This document shows positions 48,202-58,624 of a DNA stretch of 64,000 bases, one piece after another (position 1 is the first letter of the stretch; the number at the start of each line of letters is the position of its first letter). The DNA comes from Opisthocomus hoazin (taxonomy: Eukaryota > Chordata > Aves > Opisthocomiformes > Opisthocomidae), in contig NC_134454.1 of NCBI RefSeq assembly GCF_030867145.1, positions 47,506,320-47,570,319 on the forward strand. Direction: 5' to 3'. The translations under genes were made by a program, and so were the position numbers. The notes beneath the pieces were generated by a model. It saw only the letters and a program-made list of their open reading frames with translations. It was not told the DNA's origin and searched no databases.

Positions 48202-49705
48202 GTAATTGAACTTGATAGTGTTCAAATAGGTCCCAAAGGCTGAACCAAGGCTCTCTGGGCTCCGCAGGTTCTTTTTTGACTGATTTCAAACATCTTAAGA
48301 TTGGACATCAAATGAGAAACAGTGAGTAGGTTATTAAGGCTAATGCAGCACCAGTAAACTATGAAGGGAAAAATACGCAAGTAAAGCACAGTGGTATCTG
48401 CACAGTGTGGCTTTCTCCACTTTTGTGTCTTGAACTGAGCTCAGTTTGATAGGCTGGTTAGTCTTTATCCTTTCTCCAGCTGCCTGTTTTCATGACCCTA
48501 TTAGGAATATTTCCGAGACCTCTACTCCTTTACAGAAATTGGCCAGAAGATTCTAAAGTTATTAGAGAAGAAGGGAAAGGATGTAAAAACGGACTGTGCT
48601 ATCACACAAACACCATTTTCTTGGGACACCAAGCTAACAGAATAAATATTTCTATATGGCAGCTGTTAACGATGAGTGTTTAATGAAAGTATAGGGATGA
48701 GAACAGATCTGCTGAAAACTGAGAGGAATGAACATTTCCCTCTAAGAGAAACAAGCATACTGAAAATATAAAGTAAAATCTTTGCATTTACTGTTTTCTA
48801 TGACCTTGCTGAACACTCAGTTATTTTCTTTCAAGAGGTTTCTAATAACCCTTTGCCTTTGTATTATTTTTGCTCGAATATTCTGAAGGCATGTGTCCTG
48901 CAGTTCGTCCCTTTATGGGTATTCCACAGCGACAGACTTCAAGAGGCAGTCCTGCATGTATTTACCAGTTACCTGAAGAAGAGGTGGAGAAACCCCTAAC
49001 AGTCATTTTTTTTCAGAAGATGTACAACGGGAAACCTCAGCAGGATGCATTTTACTGTGTCTCTGTGTGTGTGAATGTGGAAGGAGTCAAATCAGTTTGA
49101 GCCATAGCTCCGTCCAAATCACCTATCAAGTGATAAGTGATTTGATCCAATGAATCTACTCAGCAAATTCATTCCTGTTCCTTTCCAAAGACCATAAAAT
49201 TTGCTAGAACTGTTCCAGTGACTTCTGTGAGCTTTAGATAGGTTCTAAGACATTTATGTTACTAGTTTAATGTAAGATTGAAGGCCACAACTATTTACAC
49301 TTATTTGACATTCATGAATAAAACAATAATTTGCTTTATTTCCAAATTGTTCACATTGTATTTTGGTGCTTTCACTGAGTGTTTTGTGTCCTTCATTTCT
49401 TCTGAAAAGTCAAGGAAATTTTCAAGAAATAATAATAAAAAAAAATTACCGAGTGTAGACTACACACAGGACCTTTGTAAGTCTGCAAATGTGACAAGTT
49501 TATTTCTGCCCAGAGCCTGTGAGTGACTTCATCTTCTGCAATATCTGGAGGAGGAAGGAGCATAGACAAAAGATAAACAGTAACTCTGCATTCCTCGATG
49601 AATACAGAAGCCAAAACTTTTGTCTTTAGATACCTGTAAAGACCATACTGGGTGCTATTGAAAGGCATTTCAAGAGCAATGCAATCATCAGGCTCAGTTG
49701 ACATA
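48202..49705. other. Region after HSD17B3 exon 10; candidate alternative ends
   Basis: This is unique-looking DNA. A good acceptor (TTTATCCTTTCTCCAG, ending at 48479) opens a frame in the right phase for 67 codons to a TAA at 48681-48683. Its sequence, starting LPVFMTLLGIFPRPLLLY, does not clearly match the known HSD17B3 C-terminus. AATAAA hexamers are at 48641 and 49317. I treat the candidate as unproven. Confidence 0.35.
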
Positions 49706-50459
49706 GGTTCACAATGGAGAAATCCTGTTTAACTAATCTGATATCCTTCTACGAAAACGTCACATGCCTAGTTGCTGAAGGGAAAACAGCAGATGTAGTT
49801 TTTCTGGATTTTAGTAATGCTTTTGATACTGTCTCTCACAGCATCCTTCTGGACAAGTTGTCCAGCTGTGAGATGAGCAGGTACACACTGCACTGTGTGA
49901 AGAACTGGCTGAAGGGCAGAGCTCGAAAGGTTGTAGTGAATGGGGCTACACCTGTCTGGTGACCAGTCACTAGCAGTGTTCCTCAGGGCTCGATTGTAGG
50001 GCGAGTTCTCTTCCACATGTTTATCAAAGGTCTGCATGCAGGAGTTGAATGCAGCAGTAGCAGGGTTGTTGGTGACAGCAAACTGGGAAGTGCTGTTGAC
50101 TCTCTCTAGGGACAAGAGACCTTGCAGAGAGAGGTGGAGAGACTGGAGCACTGGGCAATGATTAATGGGATGAAATCAAACAAGAACAAATGCCAGGTTC
50201 TGCACCTGGGATGGAGTAGTGCTGGGAATCAGTATAAAGTGGGAGAGGAGTGGCTGGGGAGCAGCCCTGCAGCGAGGGACCTGGGGGTGCTGGCTGACAG
50301 CAGGCTCAGTGTGAGACAGCAGCGTGCCCTGGCAGCCCTTTGCAGAGGGCAAACCTCTGCACCCTGGGGTGCATCAAACACAGCACGGCCAGATGGCCAA
50401 CAGAGGGGCTCATCCCGTGGTGTTCAGCGTTGTGTGACCTCACCTGGAGTAGTGTGCAT
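49706..50459 (+). mobile_element. Decayed CR1 LINE fragment (reverse-transcriptase part)
   Basis: The + strand encodes [31 protein letters not shown] and KNWLKGRARKVVVNGATPVW, then a stop, and after further lesions CQVLHLGWSSAGNQYKVGEE. The catalytic FADD is replaced by VVGD, so this copy is enzymatically dead. The CR1 similarity stops sharply at CACCTGGAGT near 50459. The 3' half from about 49946 is duplicated in inverted orientation at 57425-57935. Confidence 0.9.
49946..50459 (+). repeat. Inverted-duplication arm A (about 0.5 kb)
   Basis: From GCTACACCTGTCTGGTGACC to CACCTGGAGT this arm matches the reverse complement of 57425-57935 almost base for base. By eye the differences are a handful of substitutions, mostly CG against CA or TG, and one small indel. 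The same stop codons are shared. Confidence 0.85.
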
Positions 50460-53131
50460 CTTCTCATTTTGCAGGTTTATTTCACTTCTAAAGTCCAGGA
50501 AGTTTTTTTGTAAAGTTGCGTTAAGATAGCAAAGACCTTATCAATAAAAGTAAGTATACATTGGTGGGTTTTGGTGAAATGTGAGGAAGAGTCTCTGTAA
50601 TCTTTGCCACACAGGATGGAGAGGAATCACAAATTGTGTCCTGCTGGCTCCAGAAATTCCTGTCTGCTGCATTCAAGCCAGTGATGTATGTAGGGAATAC
50701 CGCACAGACTTACAGTACAGCACCATAGGGTGCATATGGTATTAAAGGCTAATAAATATCATCTCTGGCCCCCAGATTTTGCTTACTAGTTTTAACAGTC
50801 TTCAATTCGAAGTTTTAACTTCCACTCTATGCATGTAGAAGTGTATATTTCATGACAGGTTTCCTTGTTTTTAAGGAAGGGTTGAAGGTGACATTTCTTT
50901 TTTGTGCTCTTAATCATCATTAGAAATTAAAGCAGTGGATAAAGTTTTTTCAGAATTGGTTCTGTTGCTTAGGAGCAAAACTATCGCTTATTCTGAGAGT
51001 ATGAAATCTGTTCAGTATTTTCAAAATGTTTTCTAATTAGTTTCTCTTAGATTTGTCTCGTCATGAAATTATGACATTCTGTTCTTTGTAACAGAAAGAC
51101 ATTTTTTTCTATGAGTGTAGAAAATTTTTTAAAACTCCTCTTATACTATATGCCCATTGCATCTCACAGCCTTTTAAATTATATGGCTTCCATATTTCTC
51201 CACAGCCTCTTGTATTTCTTGCCTTAATATAAAATAATTCTTCAAATAAAACTACTACTCAATATTGCCACCCAATATAGACAACATCTGGAGGTGAAAA
51301 TGAGACATCCGTGCTGGACACTTCAGCATTGTTAGTTTGAAAAACAAGGAATAGGAATTATTTGTTCATCACTTCATAAAGGCTGTGTTTTCAAGTGATT
51401 GAACGGTGTTCTTCTAAGTGTGATATTCCTTATATCACAGGATATATCACTGCAGCTGCACAGCAAATAAATAGGGAATATAATATACATTAAATATTGC
51501 ATGTGGGCCAAAAGGCAAAGTCTCTGGGGGAAATGCACATTCAGTAGGAGGCCTGAGTGTGGAAAGCAGAGTTCGTGTTTGCCGTTGGTATAAGTGCTCA
51601 TTTCTCCATGGATGCACATTTTCAAGCAGTACATTCTCAGATACAGCATGATAATGCAGCGCACATCTCCTTTCCTTGCTTCTCCACTCCAAACACATAC
51701 CAAGGCCTTGCCCGCAGGGAGCTCTTTGCATGTTTCGTTTACGCTTGTGAGTAGTCCCAGCAGGGTGAAACAACTCCTGCAGAGCAGTGGCTGCTTCTGC
51801 TATGCTCGAGTCGGTGACGGTCACTGAGGGGATTCAGTGGCAGCAACAGCAAACCCTGAGGACTCTCTTGCCTGCAGCTGGACATGATACCACATAGTAT
51901 AGCTACACTTTCCCTCATTTTCACTCCAATTTCCACAGGAGTTACCTAGCTCAGGTTAGAGAATACCCCTTTAGCCTCCCCACAAGATCTGTATGCTTGC
52001 CACTGGAGACAAACACCCACTCATCTGACATACAGGGACTCCAGTAAGGCAGAAGTAACATTGGCACGGGCAGAGGTTAGTGAGCTATTGGTTTCCAAGG
52101 TTTACAAGACCTGTAATCTATTTCAAGTGACATTTCCATATTTCTCACCTCACGGTTGTTTATGGTTGTGCATGCCTCCTGAGCCTTGCAGGCTGTTACT
52201 GAAGTTGAGCAATCAGGCCAACAGAGATTTGTTTCTCTTAAGGAACAGGAGGATTCTGTTACTCACTGCTCTTGCATGGTCACTCTGTTAAAGTAGTCAT
52301 GTTTTGACCTTTTCACTCGTCATTTGCACAATATTAGCCTGGGATCTTGCTGACTTGCAACCTTCAGGGTGCTCTCCGTGACAGTGCGTTAACATAAGGC
52401 TGCAGAAAGATGTTTCTCCTCCTTTGGCCCTTTGGAGAAGCCGGTGGGTGGATCAGCCACCTGTACATAAGCCTGGAGGAGAAGCAATTGTGCCTTCCCC
52501 TTCATTTTGTAGGCCATGTGTCTCCTCTGAGTGCCTAAAAAACAACTCGGAAGTTGTACCATCTGCTCTTGGGTCTAAACTTGTACCTGGCTGATGGGGA
52601 AACAGAAGCATAGATGGAAAACAGCAGAGTTTTCGCAGCACTCCCTTCCTGGGGAGAAGGCGGAGGAGCAGACCAGCAGGTTGGACCCTCTGCTTCCCCC
52701 CAGCACCCATCACATGGGATTTCCTGTTCTGTGATAGAACATTGCTAATAACAATAAAAACGCCTGCACACTTGAGTGGTGGCTCTCCGTGGACTTTGTA
52801 GAAAGGTTCAGTGTCATGCCTGTTTTACAGACCAGGAAGGATAAGTGCAGAGAGGCAAAGCACCTGCCCAAGCTGCCAGGAAGAAGGAGAATCACCTCTG
52901 GACTAACACTGTCCACCTCTCCTCTGCCCTAGCCGCATGCCTGGTCTGCCAGGGAGCCCCAGGGCTGGGAGGGTCGAATATCATCAAATGGATTAACCAC
53001 AATAATGGCTAACCATTCAGATCAAAACCCTGCTGTGCTTATGTGCTTATACCCCAACTCCAGCTGGGAGCCTGAGGGAAAACTGCGCCCTGAGCCCTAA
53101 ATGCAGTATTACGGCTCCATTCCCCAGGGTC
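50460..53131. other. Intergenic or HSD17B3 intron 10 sequence
   Basis: No exon is recognised with confidence. Acceptor-like sites precede short open frames in the HSD17B3 phase at about 50618 and 51094, but neither resembles the expected C-terminus. A MIR-like relic is at 52820-52882. Confidence 0.45.
52820..52882 (+). repeat. MIR-like ancient SINE relic
   Basis: CTGTTTTACAGACCAGGAAG, then TGCAGAGAGGCAAAG, then CACCTGCCCAAGCTGCC matches the MIR core words TTTTACAGATGAGGAAACTG, CAGAGAGGTTAAG and TTGCCCAAGGTCAC. Confidence 0.55.
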
Positions 53132-53456
53132 GTAGAATGATAGAACTGTTTGAGTTGGAAGGAACCTTCAAAGGTCATCTATTCCAGCACCCCTGCCATG
53201 GGGAGGGACACGTTTCACCAGATCAGGTTGCTCAAAGTCCCATCTAACCTTGCCTTGAAAACTTCCAGCGATGGGGCATTCACAGCTTCTCTGGGCAACC
53301 TGTTCCAGTATCTGACAACCCTCGCAGTAAAGAATGTCTTCCTAATATCTAATCAAAATCTACCCTCTTTTAGCTGAAAACCATTGCCCATTGTCCTGTC
53401 ATGACAGGCCTTGGTAAAAAGTCTCTCTCCGTCTTTCTTATAAGAACCCTTAAACT
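53132..53456 (-). mobile_element. CR1 3'-end fragment, minus strand
   Basis: The sequence GAGTTGGAAGGAACCTTCAA at the low-coordinate end, then TTGCTCAAAGTCCCATCTAA and GGGCAACCTGTTCCAGTATC, is the reverse complement of a CR1 3' UTR and RT C-terminus. It is a different, older subfamily from the element at 7303. The far end near 53456 is approximate. Confidence 0.85.
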
Positions 53457-53512
53457 AATAGGCAGAATTTCTTCTGTGGGCCAGAGGTGATACTTATTAA
53501 ACTTTAAGCATA

Positions 53513-53602
53513 GCAGATGTAGGTGACCCTGCTTTGGCAGGAGGGTTGGACTAGATGACCCACAGAGGACCCTTCCAGCCCCTACCATTCTGTGATTCTG
53601 TG
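53513..53602 (+). mobile_element. CR1 3'-end fragment, plus strand
   Basis: TGTAGGTGACCCTGCTTTGG, then GGAGGGTTGGACTAGATGAC and the ATTCTGTG octamers give the CR1 tail in + orientation. It faces away from the neighbouring minus-strand copy. Confidence 0.9.
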
Positions 53603-54446
53603 TGTATGTAATTGCAGCTATTTGTCTCAGGGGAATTCTGGGGAAAGTTTCCACACAGGGATGACCTCCCGAGTGCTGCAACATCACTGTGTTCCCATAC
53701 CTCAACACTTTTTCTGCTGTTCTTCAGGAGTATGGCTCAGATATTGTTTGTTCAAAGACAGGATTTAATTTCCAGCACAGTCAAAAGACACATTTGAAAT
53801 CCCATCTCCAGAGAGAAATGATAATGTTGACACTTACATAGTTTTATTGAGTTTCATGTTTGTGTTTTCCTGAAAGCACCAAATTTTAGAATTATGCCAT
53901 TGTGTGTGATTTGGAGTTTATCCTCTAAATATACATAAAATAAATGTTAGTGGGTTGTGGGGGGTTTTTTGGGGGGGCAAGCACAAAAAAAGCTTTGCAA
54001 AACTGAATTTCAAAGGTTCCAAACAAATCCAGAATAGAAATACAAAATACTTAGAGCATAGTAAAATTTCACCATTTTAGGTGTGAGCTTTTTTGATGCT
54101 GGGGTTTAGCAATATAGATCTCTAAGTCACTTGCTTTTCCATTCTTAATTCTGACATTAGAGAATGTGAGTGCATCAGCAGCTTTATCAAATTCAGTGGA
54201 AGGACCTAGGAACTCATGAGAATGAGGTGATATTTTATGACTGCTGACATGCATAAAATCTGATTTTGCTGCAGCAGATACATATTTTACATATCATAGT
54301 TTTCATTATTTCAGTTCAGAGATCTCAGTGCAATCCTTGGTTACTATTTTTGAGAATCATAGCAACACACAGGGAAGGCAAGTGCAGAAAGTTGGGAAAC
54401 ATGCAAAGAGACTTTGGCTTTTGGCTCACATGTAATATTTATTGTA
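53603..54446. other. Spacer between CR1 copies
   Basis: AT-rich DNA with a G-rich run near 53960-53980. I see no gene or nameable repeat. Confidence 0.5.
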
Positions 54447-54946
54447 CTCGGTACTGGGACAGGTGCTGTATAATAATTTCATCAATGACATAGACAGTGA
54501 GATTGAGTGCACCCTCAGTAAGTCTGTGGATGACACCGAGCTGAGTGGTGCAGCTGACACGCCAGAAGGATGGGATGCCATGCAGAGGGTCCTGGACAAG
54601 CTGGAGAAGTGGGCATGTGTGAATATCATGAGGTTCAACAAGGCCAAGTGCAAGGTCCTGCACCTGGGTCGGGGCAATCCCCGGTATCGATACAGAGTAG
54701 GGGCTGAAGAGATTGAGAGCAGCCCTGGGGAGAAGGACTTGGGGGTACTGGTAGAGGAAAAGCTGGACATGAGCCACCAACACGCGCTCGCAGCCCACAA
54801 GACCAACCGTATCGTGGGCTACATCAAAAGCAGCGTGGCCAGCAGGTCGAGGGAGGTGATTCTGCCCCTGCAGTCTGCTCTGGTGAGACCCCAGCCGCGT
54901 CCGGCTCTGGAGCCCCCAGCACAAGAAGGACATGGAGATGTTTGAG
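54447..54946 (+). mobile_element. CR1 LINE fragment, plus strand (RT C-terminal part)
   Basis: It encodes VLGQVLYNNFINDIDSEIEC, then a thumb region with [20 protein letters not shown] and [14 protein letters not shown], in a single frame of about 165 codons. The catalytic FADD has become SVDD. It stops abruptly where the minus-strand CR1 tail begins at 54947, so the later element inserted into it. Confidence 0.9.
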
Positions 54947-57424
54947 CACAGAATCACAGAATCACAGAATGGTAGGGGTTGGAAAGGATCTCTGTGGGTC
55001 ATCTAGTCCAACCCCCCTGCCAAAGCAGGGTCGCCTACAGCAGGCTGCACAGGACCTTTTCCAGGCGGGTCTTGAATATCTCCAGAGAAGGAGACTCCAC
55101 AACCTCCCTGGGCAGCCTGTTCCAGTGCTCCGTCACCCTCAGAGTGAAGAAGTTCTTCCTCAAGTTCAGACGGAACTTTCTATGCTTCAGTTTGTGCCCA
55201 TTGCCCCTTGTCCTGTCACTGGGCACCACTGAAAAGAGTTTGGCCCCATCCTCCTGACACCCACCCTTAAGATATTTATAGGCCTTTATAAGACCCCCTC
55301 GCAGCCTTCTCAAGGCTAAACAAGCCCAGCTCCCTCAGCCTTTCCTTGTAGGAGAGATGCTCCAGTCCCCTCACTATCCTCGTAGCCCTCGGCTGGACAC
55401 TCTCCAGTAGCTCCTCATCTTTCTTGAAGTGGGGAGCCCAGAACTGGAGACAGTACTCCAGATGGGGCCTCACTAGGACAGAGTAGAGAGGAAGGAGAAC
55501 CTCCCTCGACCTACTGGCCACATTCCTCTTACTACACCCCAGGATGCCATTGGCCTTGTTGGCAGCCAGGGCACACTGCTGGCTCCTGGTCAACCTGTCG
55601 TCCACCAGGACACCCAAGTCCCTCTGCAGAGCTGCTCTCCAGCAGGTCCACCCCAAGCCTGTACTGATGCATGAGGTTGTTCCAGGTGCAGGACTCTGCA
55701 TTTGCCCTTGTTGAACTTCATCAGCTTCCTCTCTGCCCAACTTTCCAGCCTGTCCAGGTCTCGCTGAATGGCAGCACAGCCTTCTGGTGTATCCACCACT
55801 CCTCCCAGCTTTGTGTTGTCATCAGCAAACTTGCTGAGGGTACACTCTAACTCTTCATCCAGGTCGTTGATGAAGAAGTTAAACAAGACTGGGCCCAGTA
55901 CTGACCCCTGAGGGACACCACTAGTTACCGGCCTCCAACTAGACTCAGCGCTGCTGATGACAACCCTCTGAGTTCTGCCATTCAGCCAGTTCTCAGTCCA
56001 CCTCACTGACCACTCATCCAGCCCACACTTCCTGAGCTTCCCCACGAGGATGTTATGGGAGACCGTGTCAAAAGCCTTGCTGAAGTCGAGGCAGACAATA
56101 TCCACGGCTCTCCCCTCATCTAACCAGCCAGTCACCATCGTAGAAAGCTATCAGATTGGTCAACCATGATTTCCCCTTGGTGAATCCATGTTGACTACTC
56201 CTGATAACCTTCTTTTCCTCCACTTGCTTGATGATGACCTCTAGAATGAGTGGCTCCATCACCTTTCCCGGGATGGAGGTGAGGCTGACCGGCCTGTAGT
56301 TCCCTGGGTCCTCCTTTTTGCCCTTTTTGAAGATTGGAGTGACATTGGCTTTTCTCCAGTCCTCGGGCACCTCTCCTGTCCTCCGGGACCTCTCAAAGAT
56401 GATGGAGAGTGGCTCAGCAACGACATCCACCAGCTCCCTCAGCACTCGTGGCTGCATTTCATCGGGGCGCATGGATTTGTGGGCATCCAGATTGCTTAAG
56501 CGATCCCTCACGCAGTCCTCCTCGACCAAGGGAAAGTCATCCTCTCTGTGGGCTTCTTCTCTTACCTCCGGGGCCCGGGATTCCTGAGGGCCAGCCTTGG
56601 CACTGAAGACTGAAGCAAAGAAGGCATTCAGTAGCTCTGTCTTCTCTGCATCCTCCGTCACCAGGACACCCACCTCATTCAGCAGGGCCCCACATTGTCC
56701 CTAGCCTTCCATTTGCTGCTGATGTACTTGAAGAAGCTTTTCTTGTTGCCCTTGAGAGCCCTTGCCAGATTCAGTTCCAGGTGGGCCTTGGCCTTCCTCG
56801 TTGCATCTTTGCATGCTCTGACCACATTCCTGTATTTTTCCCAGGTGGCCTGCCCCTCTTTCCACATTCCATGGACCTTTCTCTTCCACCTGATCTCTGC
56901 TAGAAGCTACTTGTTCATCCATGCTGGTCTCTTGCCTCCTTTTCTAGATTTCTTTCTCAGGGCGATGCACCGCTCCTGAGCGTGGAGGAAGTGATGTTTA
57001 AACAGCGACCAACACTCTTGGACCCCCTTGCCTTCAAGAGCCCTGACTCACGGGATTCCTCCTTGAAGAGGCCAAAGTTAGCCCTCCTGAGGTCCAAAGT
57101 TTTGATCCTACTTATGGCCCTGCTTCCTCCACACAGGATCCTGAACTCCACCATTTCATGGTCACTGCAGCCAAGTCTACCTCCCACCTTCACATCCTCA
57201 ATCAGTCCCTCCTTGTTCGTTAATACAACGTCCAGCAGAGCGCCTTTCCTTGTTGGTTCCTCCACCACTTGCGTCAGAAAGTTATCATCGCTGCTCTGCA
57301 GGGACCTCCTGGATTGCGAATGCCTAGCTGTATGGTCTTCCCAGCTGATGTCGGGGTGGTTGAAGTCCCCCATGAAAACCAGGGCCTGTGACTGTGAGGC
57401 TGCTTGCAGCTGCCTGTAGAAGGC
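54947..57424 (-). mobile_element. Long CR1 LINE copy (about 2.5 kb): endonuclease C-terminus through RT and 3' tail
   Basis: The 3' end is at 54947, with three CACAGAAT octamers. Read on the minus strand it shows the end of the endonuclease domain (ALVFMGDFNHPDISWEDHTA, GALLDVVLTNKEGLIEDV, GCSDHEMVEF). The reverse transcriptase follows: [71 protein letters not shown] and the intact catalytic FADD. The frame is broken near 56870, 56675, 56130, 55700 and 55300. The 5' end is cut inside the endonuclease domain, where it joins another CR1 piece. It is the longest CR1 copy in the window and cannot make a whole protein. Confidence 0.92.
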
Positions 57425-57935
57425 CTCACTCCAGGTGAGGTCACACAATGCTGAACACCACGGGATGAGCCCCTCTGTTGGCCGTCTGGCCATGCTGTGT
57501 TTGATGCACCCCAGGGTGCAGAGGTTTGCCCTCCGGGCTGCCAGGGCATGCTGCTGTCTCACACTGAGCCTGCTGTCAGCCAGCACCCCCAGGTCCCTCG
57601 CTGCAGGGCTGCTCCCCAGCCACTCCTCTCCCACTTTATACTGATTCCCAGCACTACTCCATCCCAGGTGCAGAACCTGGCATTTGTTCTTGTTTGATTT
57701 CATCCCATTAATCATTACCCAGTGCTCCAGTCTCTCCACCTCTCTCTGCAAGGTCTCTTGTCCCTAGAGAGAGTCAACAGCACTTCCCAGTTTGCTGTCA
57801 CCAACAACCCTGCTACTGCTGCATTCAACTCCTGCATGCAGACCTTTGATAAACATGTGGAAGAGAACTGGCCCTACAATCGAGCCCTGAGGAACACTGC
57901 TAGTGACTGGTCACCAGACAGGTGTAGTCCCCTTC
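57425..57935 (-). repeat. Inverted-duplication arm B: decayed CR1 RT piece
   Basis: This is the near-identical inverted partner of 49946-50459, with the same in-frame stop before GQETLQ and the same loss of FADD. On the minus strand it reads CQVLHLGWSSAGNQYKVGEE and SSPAARDLGVLADSRLSVRQ. Its low-coordinate edge (ACCTGGAGT) is also the edge of arm A. At that edge its frame runs into the endonuclease part of the neighbouring CR1, making a chimeric 264-codon open frame (57751 to 56957). Confidence 0.85.
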
Positions 57936-58624
57936 ACAGTGCAATAGGCCCTACTAAAAAGTTTGTCCCCATCTTTCTCGTAAGCCCCCTCCAAGTACTG
58001 AACCGCTGCACTAAGGTCTCCCCACAGACTTCTCTCCAGGCTGAACAGCCCCAACTCTCTAAGCCTGTCCTTATTGGAGAGCTGCTCCAGCCCTCTGAAC
58101 ATTTTTGTGGTCCTCTTCTGGACCAGCTTCAACAATTTCATGTCCCTCTTATGCTGAGGGCTCCAGAGCTGGACACAGGTCTCCAGCTGGGGTCTCACCA
58201 GAGCAGACTACAGAGGCAGAATCACATCCCTCACCCTGCTCTTGATGCAGCCCAGGATGTGATTGGCTTTCTGGGCTTCAAGAGTGCATTGTCAGCTCAT
58301 ATGCAATTTTTTCATCTACTAGTATCCCTAACTCCCTCTCCTCAGGGCTGCTCTCAATCCCTTCATCCCTCAGCCTGTATTGATACCAGGGGTAGCCCAG
58401 ACCCGGGTGCAGGACCCTGCACTTGCACTTGGCTTTGCTGAACTTCATGAGGTTCATATTTGTTCACCCCTCAAGCCTATTGAGGTCCCTCTGGATGGCA
58501 TCACTTCCCTCAGGCATGTCAACTATAGCACTCAACTTGGTGTCATCCGCAAATTTGCTGAGGATGCACTTGATCCCGCTGTCTACATCACTGATGAAGA
58601 TACTGAACAGTAGCGGTCCCAAGT
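57936..58624 (-). mobile_element. Old CR1 LINE fragment, minus strand
   Basis: On the minus strand it starts in the RT palm (reading like [17 protein letters not shown] near 58620) and continues to RPQLETCVQLWSPQHKRDMK and [20 protein letters not shown]. Many stops interrupt the palm part. It ends near 57940, where the arm B piece begins. Confidence 0.85.

Noticed and set aside
50474..50524. Candidate HSD17B3 last exon after the acceptor TTCTCATTTTGCAG
   Set aside because: In the required phase it gives only about 12 residues before a stop, with no similarity to the expected C-terminus.
57722..58441. 239-codon plus-strand open frame
   Set aside because: Antisense shadow of CR1 pieces. It matches the shadow frame at 49768-50151 only because the underlying DNA is an inverted duplicate.
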